DNA of 64,000 nt, taken from Phyto melanocephala (lineage: Eukaryota; Arthropoda; Insecta; Diptera; Rhinophoridae). A program made the translations under genes and the position numbers. The notes beneath the pieces are model-generated. The model was given only the letters and a program-made list of their open reading frames with translations. It searched no databases and was not told the DNA's origin. This document shows, one piece after another, positions 1 to 11,300 of this stretch; position 1 is the first letter of the stretch; every line of letters starts with the position of its first letter. The DNA lies in assembly GCA_941918925.1 (NCBI GenBank), contig OW799233.1, positions 133,454,533 to 133,518,532 on the forward strand, read 5' to 3'.

Positions 1-1382
1 TGAATCTCTAGCTAACAAAAGAATACCCTTTCCAATATTATATATTACAACTTAATGTTCTACATCATTATCTAACATACTACGCCTTCAAACATCAAAT
101 TGTGTATTGCATATTCTTTTCTTTTTAACATCTTTATAAGAAAATAATTGTTTAAAAGATCAGAAGGGAAATATACTGCAATGCGAATTGAAAAAACCAA
201 AAATCTTTTGCTAATTTTTTCCAACGTTGTTTAGCACACACACACACATACCATAAAGAAACAAAAAAAATAGCACTAAAAAACACCATTACGAAAAATG
301 TTAGCAAAAAGAAAAAGCCTACAAATCTGACAGATAAATTTTTGACATTTTAATATTTTACAACCAAAAGTGCTTGAACTGTAACAAATCAACAACCAAC
401 TATTTCCACAAAGATCCAACAACCCAGTAAACAACTTATGAGCACACAGACACACACAAAAATTGAGGCAAAAAGATTGCTGCGGAATGGTAAACACTTG
501 TGGAAGCTAAATGTTTATAACCAAAAGGGAATAATGGAAAAAATCATACACACATACACACATACCTACATATTGGAGTAGCTGAGAGCTCATGCTAGGA
601 CACAAACAAATTCTCACACACTCCAGCACTCGTAGCTAAATACAAAATTTCACCAAAGTCTAACGTTAGGATCTCAAATGTTAGAAATATTTACAGATTT
701 TGTTTGAATGTTATTTTTTTTATAAATTTTTATTTGTTGTAGAGGAAATAGAAAGGAAAATATAGATTTTTTCACTTTAATTATTATTTCTTCTTTATTC
801 AAACCAAACATTCCTTTGTGTGTATTTAGGCGTTTCTCTTTTTTCTATTAATATTTATTTAAACATAGACAGATAAACATATGGGTTTGAAACCAACAAA
901 AAAAAAAACAAACACGTCTGTTGCATTAATTTAAAAGCACATTATTTGGATGAATTCACAACATACACTGAGTGCCGATTGCTAACAATTGCTTTTTGAT
1001 TTCACAACGAATCACTTTTTTATGTGTCAGATTCTTTTTGTCTCGTCTAAATTGTGCCACTAATTATTTGAGCTTTTCGGAAGCACCATTGTATGGTGTT
1101 GTTTTAGTGTTATTAATTATTTTTAAATTATTAAGATTGTGTTATAATTACTTTAACTGTTTCCTCTAAAAATCATTTAGACAAACTATATTACCAAACG
1201 TCGAACATATTTAAGCAACAAAAGTTGCAAATTATAGCTAATAACATTTAAATAATTTCAAGAACTTTTAGCTCACAGAAAAATATATTTAAAACTAACA
1301 TCAACACCATTTATAAGTCTTTAAAAAATTAAGTTTGTTGCAAATCTAAACATTCAACAAATTATTGAATTTTATTATCAAA
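1..1382. other. AT-rich stretch without a recognised gene
   Basis: I see only AT-rich sequence with a short (AC)n run at 234-248 and CA-rich patches near 545-625. The open frames here (up to 73 codons) have no recognisable domain and fit chance in AT-rich DNA. Confidence 0.6.
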
Positions 1383-2028
1383 ATGCGTGCTCTGTTAAAA
1401 AAAGTTCACCACGCGCTTCTTTCATTTTATGGTCAAATTAATCGACCCACTGAAGCGGCTATTGTGACTAAGTTTCGCACCAAAATTACATTGTTGGACA
1501 TTTAACCACCAACACGCTTACGTAGAGTTCAAAGTGAAGAAAATATCGCATCTGTATCGGCCAGTGTTAATGATGACCATCAATCATCGATTCGTACGTA
1601 ACTGTGAATGGTGAGCGCTACCGTTAGATGATATCCAACTTTTTTTTTGCCCAAAATACAAGAGCTTGACTTACATGTCATGTGGTTTCACCAAAACGGT
1701 GCCACATGCCACACAGCATCCTTAACAATGGACTTGTTGAGAGGCGAGTTTGGTGAACATTTTATTTCACGTTCGGGACCGGTCAATTGGCCGCCTTTAT
1801 CATGCGATTTAACGCCTTTAGACTATTTGTTGTGAGGCTATGTTAAAGCTCATGTCTATACACACATAGTCGCATCAACTGACGCATTGAAAGGCAACAT
1901 TGAAGCATTTTTTAATTAGACGACCGGCCGAAATGTTGGAAAGGGTATGCCAAAATTGGACTAAGCGGATGGACCATTTGAGGCGCAGTCACGGTCAACA
2001 TTTTCGTGAAATAATCTTCAAACATTAA
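1383..2028 (+). pseudogene. Mariner-like (DD41D, rosa-type) transposase remnant
   Basis: This is a broken transposase of the IS630-Tc1-mariner superfamily, a cut-and-paste enzyme that acts on its own element's ends in the nucleus. The N-terminal helix-turn-helix part reads in pieces from the ATG at 1383 and includes TKFRTKITLLDI, then a stop, then RRVQSEENIASVSASVNDDH. The sequence then jumps to VNGERYR near 1608, so the block with the first catalytic Asp is deleted. The frame at 1647-1835 holds MWFHQNGATCHTA and SCDLTPLDY. The second catalytic position is Asn instead of Asp (QNG), and 41 residues separate it from the Asp of PLD, the spacing of the DD41D rosa group. A stop interrupts the next Trp (LL-stop-GYVKAHVY). 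The C-terminus (NWTKRMDHLRRSHGQHFREIIFKH) ends at 2028. Start and stop are out of frame, so the gene is dead. Confidence 0.9.
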
Positions 2029-3847
2029 ATAATATGATCGTACTATCGATTCAAATAAAGATTTAATGCATTTTTCTGAATTTTATGTGTTTTTTTTTTA
2101 AACTTTCCTATAGCTCTCAAAAATCACTTTTTACTTTAGGTTTAAAAGCACTAACAAATAACCAAATTCTAGATATAACAACAGTACGATTGCCAAGCAA
2201 TTAGAGTATACTGCTTTAAAGACGTATTCATTTTCAATTGTTCTTTTTCTAACTAGAAATATTTTTGTTATTTTGCAACTTTGACAAGTGAAAAAATTAC
2301 ACCAACATTTTTAAATAGCTTAAAGAAATTATAAAAAAATTATCAAAAATTATCAAAATGTTAAGAAAATTTTTGTAAATAAATTTTTCATTAAAAGGTG
2401 GAAAGCAATTAATAAAATCAATAGCAAGCAAAATCTTCTCTTTTTAATTAGATTATTGCATAATATTTTTATTTATCATAATAATGAAACTTGCAACCAT
2501 TCCATTTTTAATCACAACCATACAGTTCAATCATATATTGCTTTTAGATTATGGTTATCACAACCATGTGTTTTCTTCGAGTGTAGAAACTAACCAGACT
2601 GAAAGGGTTATATTAATGTCTGCGTGTAAAAGAATTCATTTAAACTTTTCAACTCATTTGCATTATATTTTACAAGCTCAATATTAGCTTTGTAGTCTTT
2701 TATGTTGACTGAGATAAAAAGTATGTAAATATAAATATATCGATGGTCATAAGTAGAAAGGCCGTAATTCGAATTTTTACTTAAATTAGTTTTTCAATAA
2801 TTTCAATACATTCTACACAAATACATCTTATCACAAATATTTTACGCTTTAGTACCAAGAACAATATTTTTACAAGCAAATTTTCAAAAAAAGTTCATTA
2901 TGATACTACAGTTTTCATAACGTTTTTACGTTCTCCTGTAAAGTTACAATTATTTGAGTTAAGACCTTTCTACTTGTAACCAACAATATATTCCTTAAAA
3001 TTGAAAGATGTCAGAAAAAATTAAGTTACAAAAAATAATTGATGTTTTAAATAAAACTTACCTGTTAAAAGTTGACGAACTTTTACTTTCGATGAATGGT
3101 GACTTCTTTATTTTGTTTTAATTTTGATGTTATTTTTCTTTATTCAGTTTCTTTTAAATTTAAATTGTTAAACTTTTTTTTTTAATTAAGAAGTATTTTC
3201 AATATATAGAAATTTACTGTATTTTTTTATTGAATTTATCTATTTATTTTTATTTTTTTTTTATTTTTTTTAATATTTAACACAGTAGCACAGTTTTTAT
3301 TTTTTCTAATATCATTTACTATAATGGTTGTTTTTTTATGTTATCTAAGGAATATAAAAAAGAAAAATATCATTAAATTATATAAAGGATGTATAGAAAA
3401 TAAATAAATATAAATAATAAAATAAAGCACATTATAAGGGCTTTCCTGTTAGGTTTTTTTTAAGAATTTATCAGTCTAATATGTGCTTAATGTTAAAAAA
3501 GGCAATGAGTTTGAGTTTAGAAATCAATTTGAATACTGAATTTTAATCAAGAATCCTAATTCCAAAACACAGTAACTGTCATGAAAATACTAAAACAAAA
3601 ATTAAAAGCCAAATTATTTGTTGAACTAGTGAACAAAAGTTACTTATTAGACTTTTTTTTAAGGACTGTAATAATTATAATTTTTTTAATAAAAATCTAA
3701 AACTTTTCTCCAATAGAAGTACAAATTATGTTTGGATTTTCAATTAGTATTGTAAATACCTGCTAAATATTTTTTTTATTTGGCAGGAACAACAATTGTG
3801 TGCTAGCCTGTTCCCATTACTTCATCTGCTTTCGTTATCAGAACAAA
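2029..3847. other. AT-rich stretch, probably including the mariner 3' flank
   Basis: The first 100 bases (AATAAAG at about 2056, then poly-T) are probably the 3' end of the mariner remnant, but I could not find a matching inverted terminus. The rest is AT-rich with T-rich runs near 3170-3270 and no recognisable gene. Confidence 0.5.
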
Positions 3848-3980
3848 AGTTAGTGTCTTTATATTATAGCTCAGGTTGTTATCTATCTACGCGACAAATT
3901 TTATTTGAATCCGTTAGGTAATTTTTTGCATATATGTATACAAACATATTAACATTTACATTTATTATATTAGTGGAATA
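3848..3980 (+). repeat. Degraded copy of a repeat ending TTATTATATTAGTRG
   Basis: The stretch aligns by eye to 42806-42993: a block resembling TCTAGGTTGTAGTTTATCTA, then CAAATTT, ATTTGAATCCGTT, ATACAAACAT, and the end CATTTATTATATTAGTGGA. I recognise this kind of 3' end as a widespread arthropod interspersed repeat but cannot assign it to a class. Confidence 0.6.
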
Positions 3981-4084
3981 GAAATAAGTGCAGATATTTA
4001 TAATAAAATACTGCAATAGACGACATTGGACCCATTAGAAACCGACTTATTAATTACAAAAAATATATTTATTGCATACTTCCG

Positions 4085-4378
4085 TAAATTTGCTTGATTA
4101 TCGTAATTAAAAGGTAGCCTATATATTAATCTAGATTATTGTCTATCTGTGTACCAAGTTTCACTTAGTTCTTTTCAGGCATTTTTGTGTGATCAAGTAG
4201 GTAACAGATAGAACAGGCAGTTGTTGTGCAGCTCACTTGGGTCCATTATATTGATCTCTTTGTTATACATAAATAGAATAGAAAGAAAGAAAGAAGGGGA
4301 GAAGCACCCCAGTCCAGAGTCAGAGTGATTAAGTAACAAAAATCCAAACATATATTCGCGTTTACTATATTAGTGGGA
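4085..4378 (+). repeat. Second copy of the same repeat, interrupted
   Basis: AAAAGGTAGCCTATATATTA at about 4108 matches AAAAAGTAGCCTATGTATTA at about 42839, and the copy ends in ACTATATTAGTGGGAT at about 4373. About 130 bases between the first GATCAAGTAGGTAAC (about 4192) and GATTAAGTAAC (about 4327) have no counterpart in the 42.8-kb copy. They include a (GAAA)n run at about 4278-4294, so this is an insertion or a local duplication. Confidence 0.65.
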
Positions 4379-6884
4379 TTTTTTTTTCATATTTTAGTTA
4401 AATAAAACCGTTTAAAAATTTACATTTAACCAACAAAGGTACTTTAAACGGTGGTCTTTTACATAAACGCCCTAAATCGCACTTTTTGCCAAATTTGGTA
4501 TATTTTTTCATTCTTATGTGTTCCACAAATATACATTTGGTCACTAAAATTTTGTACAATAGTTTTACAAGTAAAAGTTCTAAAATCAGTTGTACAAAAC
4601 AACTTTAAAGGTGGCACGGACTTAACGATATTAAAATGTTAGCAAGGTAATAATTTTAATATTGAATTTTTGTGGCTACAAATCAACAACAACAAATTAA
4701 GGACAAAGCTAGCAAAAAGAACAAAAACTATTGAATTTAACTTAAGAAAAACTAAAATAATTTTTATTTCTATTAAAAAATGAAAATAAAGGTCCAGAAT
4801 TTCTATTAATAAAATCAAAGAATAGTTATTATTCCTGCCAAAAAAGATATTAAAAATTAATATTACAAAGAGCGTATCGCTTTTTAAAAATATAGTTACA
4901 AACCAATAAAGTAATGTGCCTGCCATGGTTCTCTGATATTTTCTTCTGACTGACAATATTGTAATATTGTTTTCAATTCCTAATATAGTTCACATATGTG
5001 GAATGATGTGAAAAAAGTAGATTTAGAAGAAAAATTTTAATAACTGTGTTTTTTTTTTTAAATTGAACAGCTTATATTTAGTGTTAGTCATAAGCAACAA
5101 AGAGTCTTATAGAAATTTAATTAGTTTTTTTTTTCTTACAATTTAATTTGTGCAATGAAATACAATAAACACCTTTTTTAATAAAATACCCTTAAAGTAT
5201 GCTTTATTTTTTATTACATTTAACAAAATATTTTTGTTAATGCGTGTAAAATTATGGAAAAAAAAACAAAAATACAAATTATAATAAATACATAAAGTTT
5301 ATTTTTTTTAACAAAGATAAAAGCTACAAGTGATAATAAGACGTATGATTAATATTAATTATATATAATAAATTAAATATTGCTTATACGTAAGCAGACA
5401 ATGAAAGTGATCAAGTTGTTTAGTTTATTTTCAAAATATGCAATATAAAAAAAAAAGATGACAAAGTAGTCATTTCGCAGGGCTATAACTGATGATAAAG
5501 TAATTTGATTTAGGTAAAGGCACTAATGATGGTATCATTACCGAGTCATCAGAGATTATGTGTTTACTTAAATATATTAAGCAACTGCACTCTATTCTAA
5601 CAAGTACATAGAACTCATGCTTATTTTGTGAAGAGCAACATATGTTCAACTATTTTAAATTGTTTGTTTATATGCATTGTATAGAATAATTTGCATGATT
5701 TTGAATTCATTTAAAGGTACATCATTTATGATAAACTATTTCTCATTTAGGGAGTCCTTTTGCTCTATAGATTAAAAGTCTTGTAAATGTAAATCATTAT
5801 ACACTTTTTCAATTTTTTTGCGGGAACGTGATATTGAACAAAAAATATTTAAAATTATCTACATAAATGTCTAGTATTTCTTAATTAATATAATTCTATC
5901 CTTATAAAGTTTAAAAATACAAACATTAACTGAGATTAGTTTTTATGATACTAATAGATTTTTTAGTGCTCTGCTCTAAATTGCTAACAAAATTGTTAAT
6001 AAAACAATCAACATAAATTAAAAACAAAGTGTTACGGGAATTTATAAATAATTATTATATATTTTCATAATTTATAAACATTAAAAAGCACCCAAAAAAA
6101 GATCGAGGTTCAAAGCAATAAATTAAAGCAAAGTTATTGCCCAAACCTTGAAAAGTAACACATTTATAATATTTATAAACTAACGTCATACGTATAGCTA
6201 CGGCAACTCACTCTTCACTAAATAGATATTATTTCGTCACTACTGAAGTGTTAAGATACTGTTGCGTTGTAAATAAAATCGCACCTAGCCCAAAAATGTT
6301 TATTTCTAAATATTTTTAAATATTTGTAATCTAATTCAATTGATTAAGAAAGTTTAAAAATTATAAAAATTAAAGGAAACCAAAATAAGAAATTATATAA
6401 AAATTTACATTTGCGATTATATTAAGAAGAAAATTTTTATAATTTAATTTCATTTTGGTTTGAGTTCATTTTTGAAGACTTTCTTTTAAAAGAAAATTAG
6501 TTGTATTAATGGAACAGTATTATATTAAAATAAATTTTTAGACATTAGCAGAGTGAATTTTTAATTTTTTAAACCACTAGGGCAAACAATACGATTTTAT
6601 GATATTACGTACCACTACAATCCTGTAAACTAAAAATAAAACACTTCAAAAAATGCTGTACTATTTGTGGATACTGTATATTAAGTACACGTTTCTTTTT
6701 TTGCAACTAAATTGCTCACTATGTTTTCTTATACTAAATCTCAAACATGTAGAATGTGTTTTGTAGCATATATTGTTATTTTTCTAGTTTTCAAACCGCC
6801 AACATATTGCTTGATTTTTTATATTAAAAAAAGTTGATTTTTTTATATTTTATTTGAAATTCCTCTTCATATAATTTTTGATTT
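4379..6884. other. AT-rich stretch without a recognised gene
   Basis: No feature could be supported. A 105-codon minus-strand frame at 4639-4956 is hydrophobic and low in complexity and is probably chance. Confidence 0.6.
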
Positions 6885-7000
6885 AATTTAAATTTAGGCT
6901 ACAAGTTTAATGCGAAAATTGCTGAATTTCTAGGAAAATTTAGCTTCCCAATAGGAGCTGAGTGGGATGCATTTACAAGAAAAACACAGGGCTTGGTGTT
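6885..7000 (-). repeat. Diverged copy of the hammerhead-bearing repeat
   Basis: By eye this aligns to 9775-9880: shared TTTAAATTTA, AAGTTTAATGYGA, GAATWTCTARGAAAA, and GAGCTGAGTGGGATGCATT against TAGCTGAGTGGAATGCATT. It keeps the equivalent of the ribozyme's 3' side (the GAGTG block) but lacks the CTGATGA core, so any ribozyme has decayed here. Confidence 0.55.
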
Positions 7001-9084
7001 ACGCAAAAAATTTTGCTGAACCAATACTATTTTGTTAGTGTCCTAAAAGTTCAATTTCTACCATGATGTACATGATGTTGTTTACCGAGTTTTTTTTAAA
7101 TACATTTAATTTTAAAAATTTTTTACCACATCAGAACAAGTTAAAATTTTATCATGCCACTTTTGTAGTCGACACATAAATGTCCGTCTGACTGGATTTC
7201 AGTCTGTTTAGTGAAACCTTGTAATAAATACATTGTTCGATTTTTATATTGAATTTCCTAAGACTGTGCGAACGCATCTTAATATTTTTATTTTGAATTC
7301 CGTATAGTACTTCAGTAAAGAGCAGTTTGAATATCCTACTAGTATTCTAAAATTAAATTATAATTATTATATTATAAATAAACTCTGCAGAAAAGACTTT
7401 TTCGTATACACAAAAGTCATATTTAAATCCAACTATTAAATAATAACACTATTTCAGAGATTTCCATCTACGACATTTAGTACTTATTCTCAATGTTTAC
7501 TCAATCGTTTAATAAACAAGGCTAAGAAAAATTAACAATCACACATGCGATCATATTACTTGGAAAGTGATGACAAAAACAAATAAGATTGAACTAAAAG
7601 TTATAAAAATTAATACTGCTTCTATGCTACCGAACTGATGGTTAAATCAAAATTTACAACAAAAAATTTAAAAAAAAAAGAAACAATAACAACAACAGAA
7701 AAATACTTTAGTACCTCACCTAAAGTAGGAAATATAAATACATCATATATTTCCGAATTATATTTTTACTAACTAGTGAGTTGTTTTGAAAATGCATTTC
7801 ACTGGGCTGGTGTTGGTATAAACTTAATTTTTCAGTGTATTCTTTCACTATTACAAATAGAATTTAGTTACTTCAAAAACAAAAAAAAAGTTAAAAGCCA
7901 GTGTTATAGTCTAACAAATACTGCATTAAGATGAAAACAGTTTTTAATATATTTAAAAAAACTTGAATATTGTATTTGTCACTAAACACTTTTTGCTTAA
8001 ATAAAAATACTTCCAAAAGAAGCTTAAATTTAAAATGGTTTTTTTTTAAATTAAATTCTATTAGATTAATAGTTTCCTCTATAACACTTTAAAATCGATT
8101 ATCGGTTTAGATGCTGCAATATTTATCAATATATCAACAAGTTTGCTTTCATTTGATTTAATTTGATAAGAAAAAAAGGAAAAAAGTGTTGGTAATATAA
8201 CAAAGACAAAAATTGTTAAACCTTCGTCTGACGCATGAGTTTGTCATAACTGTTTTAGTTTAAAACGTTATTTAAATAAATTTAATACTTAGCTGTAGTC
8301 TTTGTTTTACACGCTTAAAAAAAATACTGGAGAGAAGATTAAATGAAACTTATTCGAATGTATTTACTGATCTGTCTGTAATCATATATATTTTTTAACG
8401 AAAATGCTGTATTACTGGATTTTTTCGCTTTTTTTATTATTTTTTGTTCCAATATATTTTTTCTTTTTTATTGAGGAGCGATGTTCGACAAGATTTTTAA
8501 TGAAAATTGTTAAAATTTAAAACCGAAAGAATAACATTTATATACTCAAAAAATTAACAACTCGCTCAGCTATGTAATCGTTTTTATGAAGATCAAAAAA
8601 TGTTAGTTTAAGATATATACATTTTTGTCAATAATTTATTTAAATAATTAATATAATTTCAATTATTTAAGTTTAAACCAGTATAAGCGGTGCTAATACT
8701 CTAGAAAAGAATTATTTTTTTTAATAATAGATTATATTTAAATCTGTGTGAGTTTACCTAGATTCCTGTATTACGAATGTAAAAATCAAATACGTGCAGG
8801 TTAAAATTATTTCACGTCTGATGCATTAAAAAATTAAAGAAAACCTCACTGCACCCACTTAATAAGAAATACATTTAATGCACTTTTTGTTCACTTCTTA
8901 TTCTTAATTGGACAATATTTTATTGGCAACACGGCTTAAGAAAGATTTTTGGTAAGTGCAGTCTATATTAGTTATAAAAAGAAACTATTTTTTTTTTTGT
9001 AATTTTAAAATGCCTCTAAAACAAAGTTATATCAATTGATATATATATATTTTTTTTTTACCTGTTTATGAACTCCAAGTTTGG
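7001..9084. other. AT-rich stretch without a recognised gene
   Basis: No open frame, inverted repeat or known element could be supported here. The sequence is dominated by A/T runs. Confidence 0.6.
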
Positions 9085-9313
9085 TTAAATAATCGAGCTC
9101 AAGGTCTGTTTTTGATAATTTTCTTTATTATTAATTTTGGTCAATATTTCGGCAACCAACGGTTGGCACCTCCAGGACTAAACGAGTGACAATAATTAAA
9201 TTAACAACACAATATAATTGTAACACATTTGCGCAATATTAAACGGCGAAATATTAACCAAAATTAATAATAAAGAAAATTATCAAAAACAGGCCTTGAG
9301 CTCGATTATTTAA
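9085..9313. mobile_element. Near-palindromic MITE-like element, 67-bp arms
   Basis: The arms 9085-9151 and 9247-9313 are inverted copies differing at about two positions. Both start TTAAATAATCGAGCTCAAGG and end at CGAAATATTRACC read from the inside. The 95-bp centre holds a small hairpin (CAACC, loop, GGTTG) next to GAAATATTG on the minus strand. There is no coding capacity. I cannot define a target duplication, so the boundaries are those of the palindrome. Confidence 0.8.
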
Positions 9314-9774
9314 ACACACAAAGTTTTATCTTTAAGGTAAGATAAAAACATTTGTGAGTCACAAACTGCAGTTTTTTGTTGGCTTATTGCCTAAACATTA
9401 AATATTAACAATTGCAAGCAGGTCTGCTAAACATCATTTATTGATACCAAATGAAAGATTAAAACTAAAAAGATAAAGCCTTAAATATAAAATTATTAGC
9501 TTATCTTAATAAAAAAAACATCATTAAGTTATTGAAGTTATAAAACTTAATATTATTATTTTATTAATAAATAATATTCGACTACCAATGCGTTCACAAC
9601 AAGTACTAGCTAAACTAAATAATACTGATGAACACAAACCATGAACGATTATTAAACTATAAAACTTATACTTATACTTAATCAGAACTCAAAATATTTT
9701 TTTTTTTTAGACTTAATAACTTTTTGTATTTTCTGGTATTTCATTCGAACTTTTTTATTTGTATTATATTTTTT
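9314..9774. other. AT-rich spacer
   Basis: Nothing recognisable lies between the near-palindromic element and the repeat at 9775. Confidence 0.6.
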
Positions 9775-9905
9775 TCAATTTTTAAATTTACGCTTTAAGT
9801 TCAATGTGATAATGACAGAATATCTAAGAAAAGTTAGTTATTCGATACTAGCTGAGTGGAATGCATTGTCGAAACCAGCTACGGTTTCATCATCAGCACT
9901 CTTTT
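9775..9905 (-). repeat. Interspersed repeat carrying a hammerhead-like motif
   Basis: This is the better-preserved partner of 6885-7000. Read on the minus strand it begins with the hammerhead-like motif and runs into AT-rich sequence. Hammerhead motifs of this compact form are known in Penelope-like retroelements and retrozymes, so a Penelope-like origin is possible. No reverse transcriptase is seen nearby. Confidence 0.55.
9854..9901 (-). ncRNA. Hammerhead ribozyme-like motif (48 nt)
   Basis: On the minus strand the order is: GAGTG (9901-9897), CTGATGA (the canonical conserved core), a hairpin TGAAACC-loop-GGTTTC, GACA where GAAA is expected, a short self-complementary stem III (AATGCATT), a UUC cleavage triplet, and CACTC (9858-9854). 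GAGTG and CACTC pair to form a 5-bp stem I. Only one core base (GAAA to GACA) departs from the consensus. Self-cleavage is therefore doubtful for this copy, but the architecture is complete. Confidence 0.5.
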
Positions 9906-11300
9906 GATCAGAACTACAAATGTTGTGTGTAAACATCAACTATTTAACTCAGTATTGTATTGAAAATTGGAACATAGAATTATTTGTCCTAATTGATTTC
10001 ATGCTTTTTCATATACACATCATTCAGTTAGTACGAAATTTACCAACATCTGTTTTTTCCTGCATTCTTTTTTGCACGTCATTACCACAAGTTTTTTTTT
10101 TAATGTTTGCCTTTAGCTTAAAATGTCGTTGAAGCACTTTTTGTTTAACGCTGAAGATATAAATATAACACTATTTTAAAACATACATTGAAAGAAATAT
10201 TTTTCCATTATTCGCGCTATCTTTAAAAAAAACTTTTTTATAAAACAAAACTCTCAGTCAAAAATAACAAAATCTACTATATAATGTAGTCAATTAAAAT
10301 TTTTCAATTCGAACCATTATTTATGCCAACTCTTTTTGAATGGCAATAATTTAAAATTTTTTTATAATTTATATAAATATTTAGGTTTTTTTTCAAGGAG
10401 GGACTAAATTTTAAAATTCTTAGTTTTCACCATTTGCGATTAAGTTTTATTTATAACGCAACTAACTAAAAATAAATTCCACTTCGAAAGTTAACAGAAA
10501 AAAATAATTGCATTTAATTTAACTAAACAAGACATTTTGAAATAATTTAAAAAAGTTATATTGTACATAACACTTTTCGAAATTTTTATAAACAATTGTG
10601 AATATCCCACTTTGTTCAAAAAAATAATAATAATGACTGCCGCCACACAAAAAATCAGTAATTAACTAACAAACTTAAAAAAAGATATGACATATTTATC
10701 TATCATAGAAGGATCACTATCATTTCAATTTCAAATTTTGAAGGCTAGCAAAATAAATAAAAAAAGTTTTAAACTGTTAGGAAAATTCTTATACTGTAAC
10801 AAAGAAAATACTTAAAATTAAACTCACACAAAATAAAGTTAAAACCATCACCTAAACATTTTTAGTTAAAGTTATTACGCTAATGATTTAATAATTTATA
10901 TTCACTTAAATTATTTTTACATTTTCATATATAGAATAATCGCTTTAAACTCATTTATTTATTTATTTTTTCACTAACAATAACAAAACACACTTTAAAT
11001 CTAAGTCTTCCTTAATTCGTTACACCAACTACACAAATAAATTATCTTCAAGCAACACGTACCTACTACATTTGAGAAGTTAACGATTATCTAAGTATTT
11101 GGGAAAGAAACAAAACAACAACAATATAACACGTTGTTGTCATAAAACGTTTGATTAGGAAACTGATTTTTTTTTTAAATTTTTTTTATAAATTTCAATT
11201 AAAATTTTTTCTAACTCTATCGAAGATTAAATATTAAAACTTTTATGTTAAAAAGATTAAAATTTTTATTGCAATTTATTTGTTAAGGATTTAAGAAATT
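9906..11300. other. AT-rich stretch without a recognised gene
   Basis: Only short chance frames and A/T runs are seen. Confidence 0.6.

Noticed and set aside
4639..4956. 105-codon minus-strand frame
   Set aside because: Hydrophobic, low-complexity peptide without domain or codon bias. A frame of this size is expected a few times by chance in 64 kb this rich in A+T.
5546..5552. CTGATGA (minus strand) as another hammerhead core
   Set aside because: No GAAA and no flanking stems. The CTGATGA occurrences at 9623, 37433, 52699 and the other plus-strand sites fail for the same reasons.
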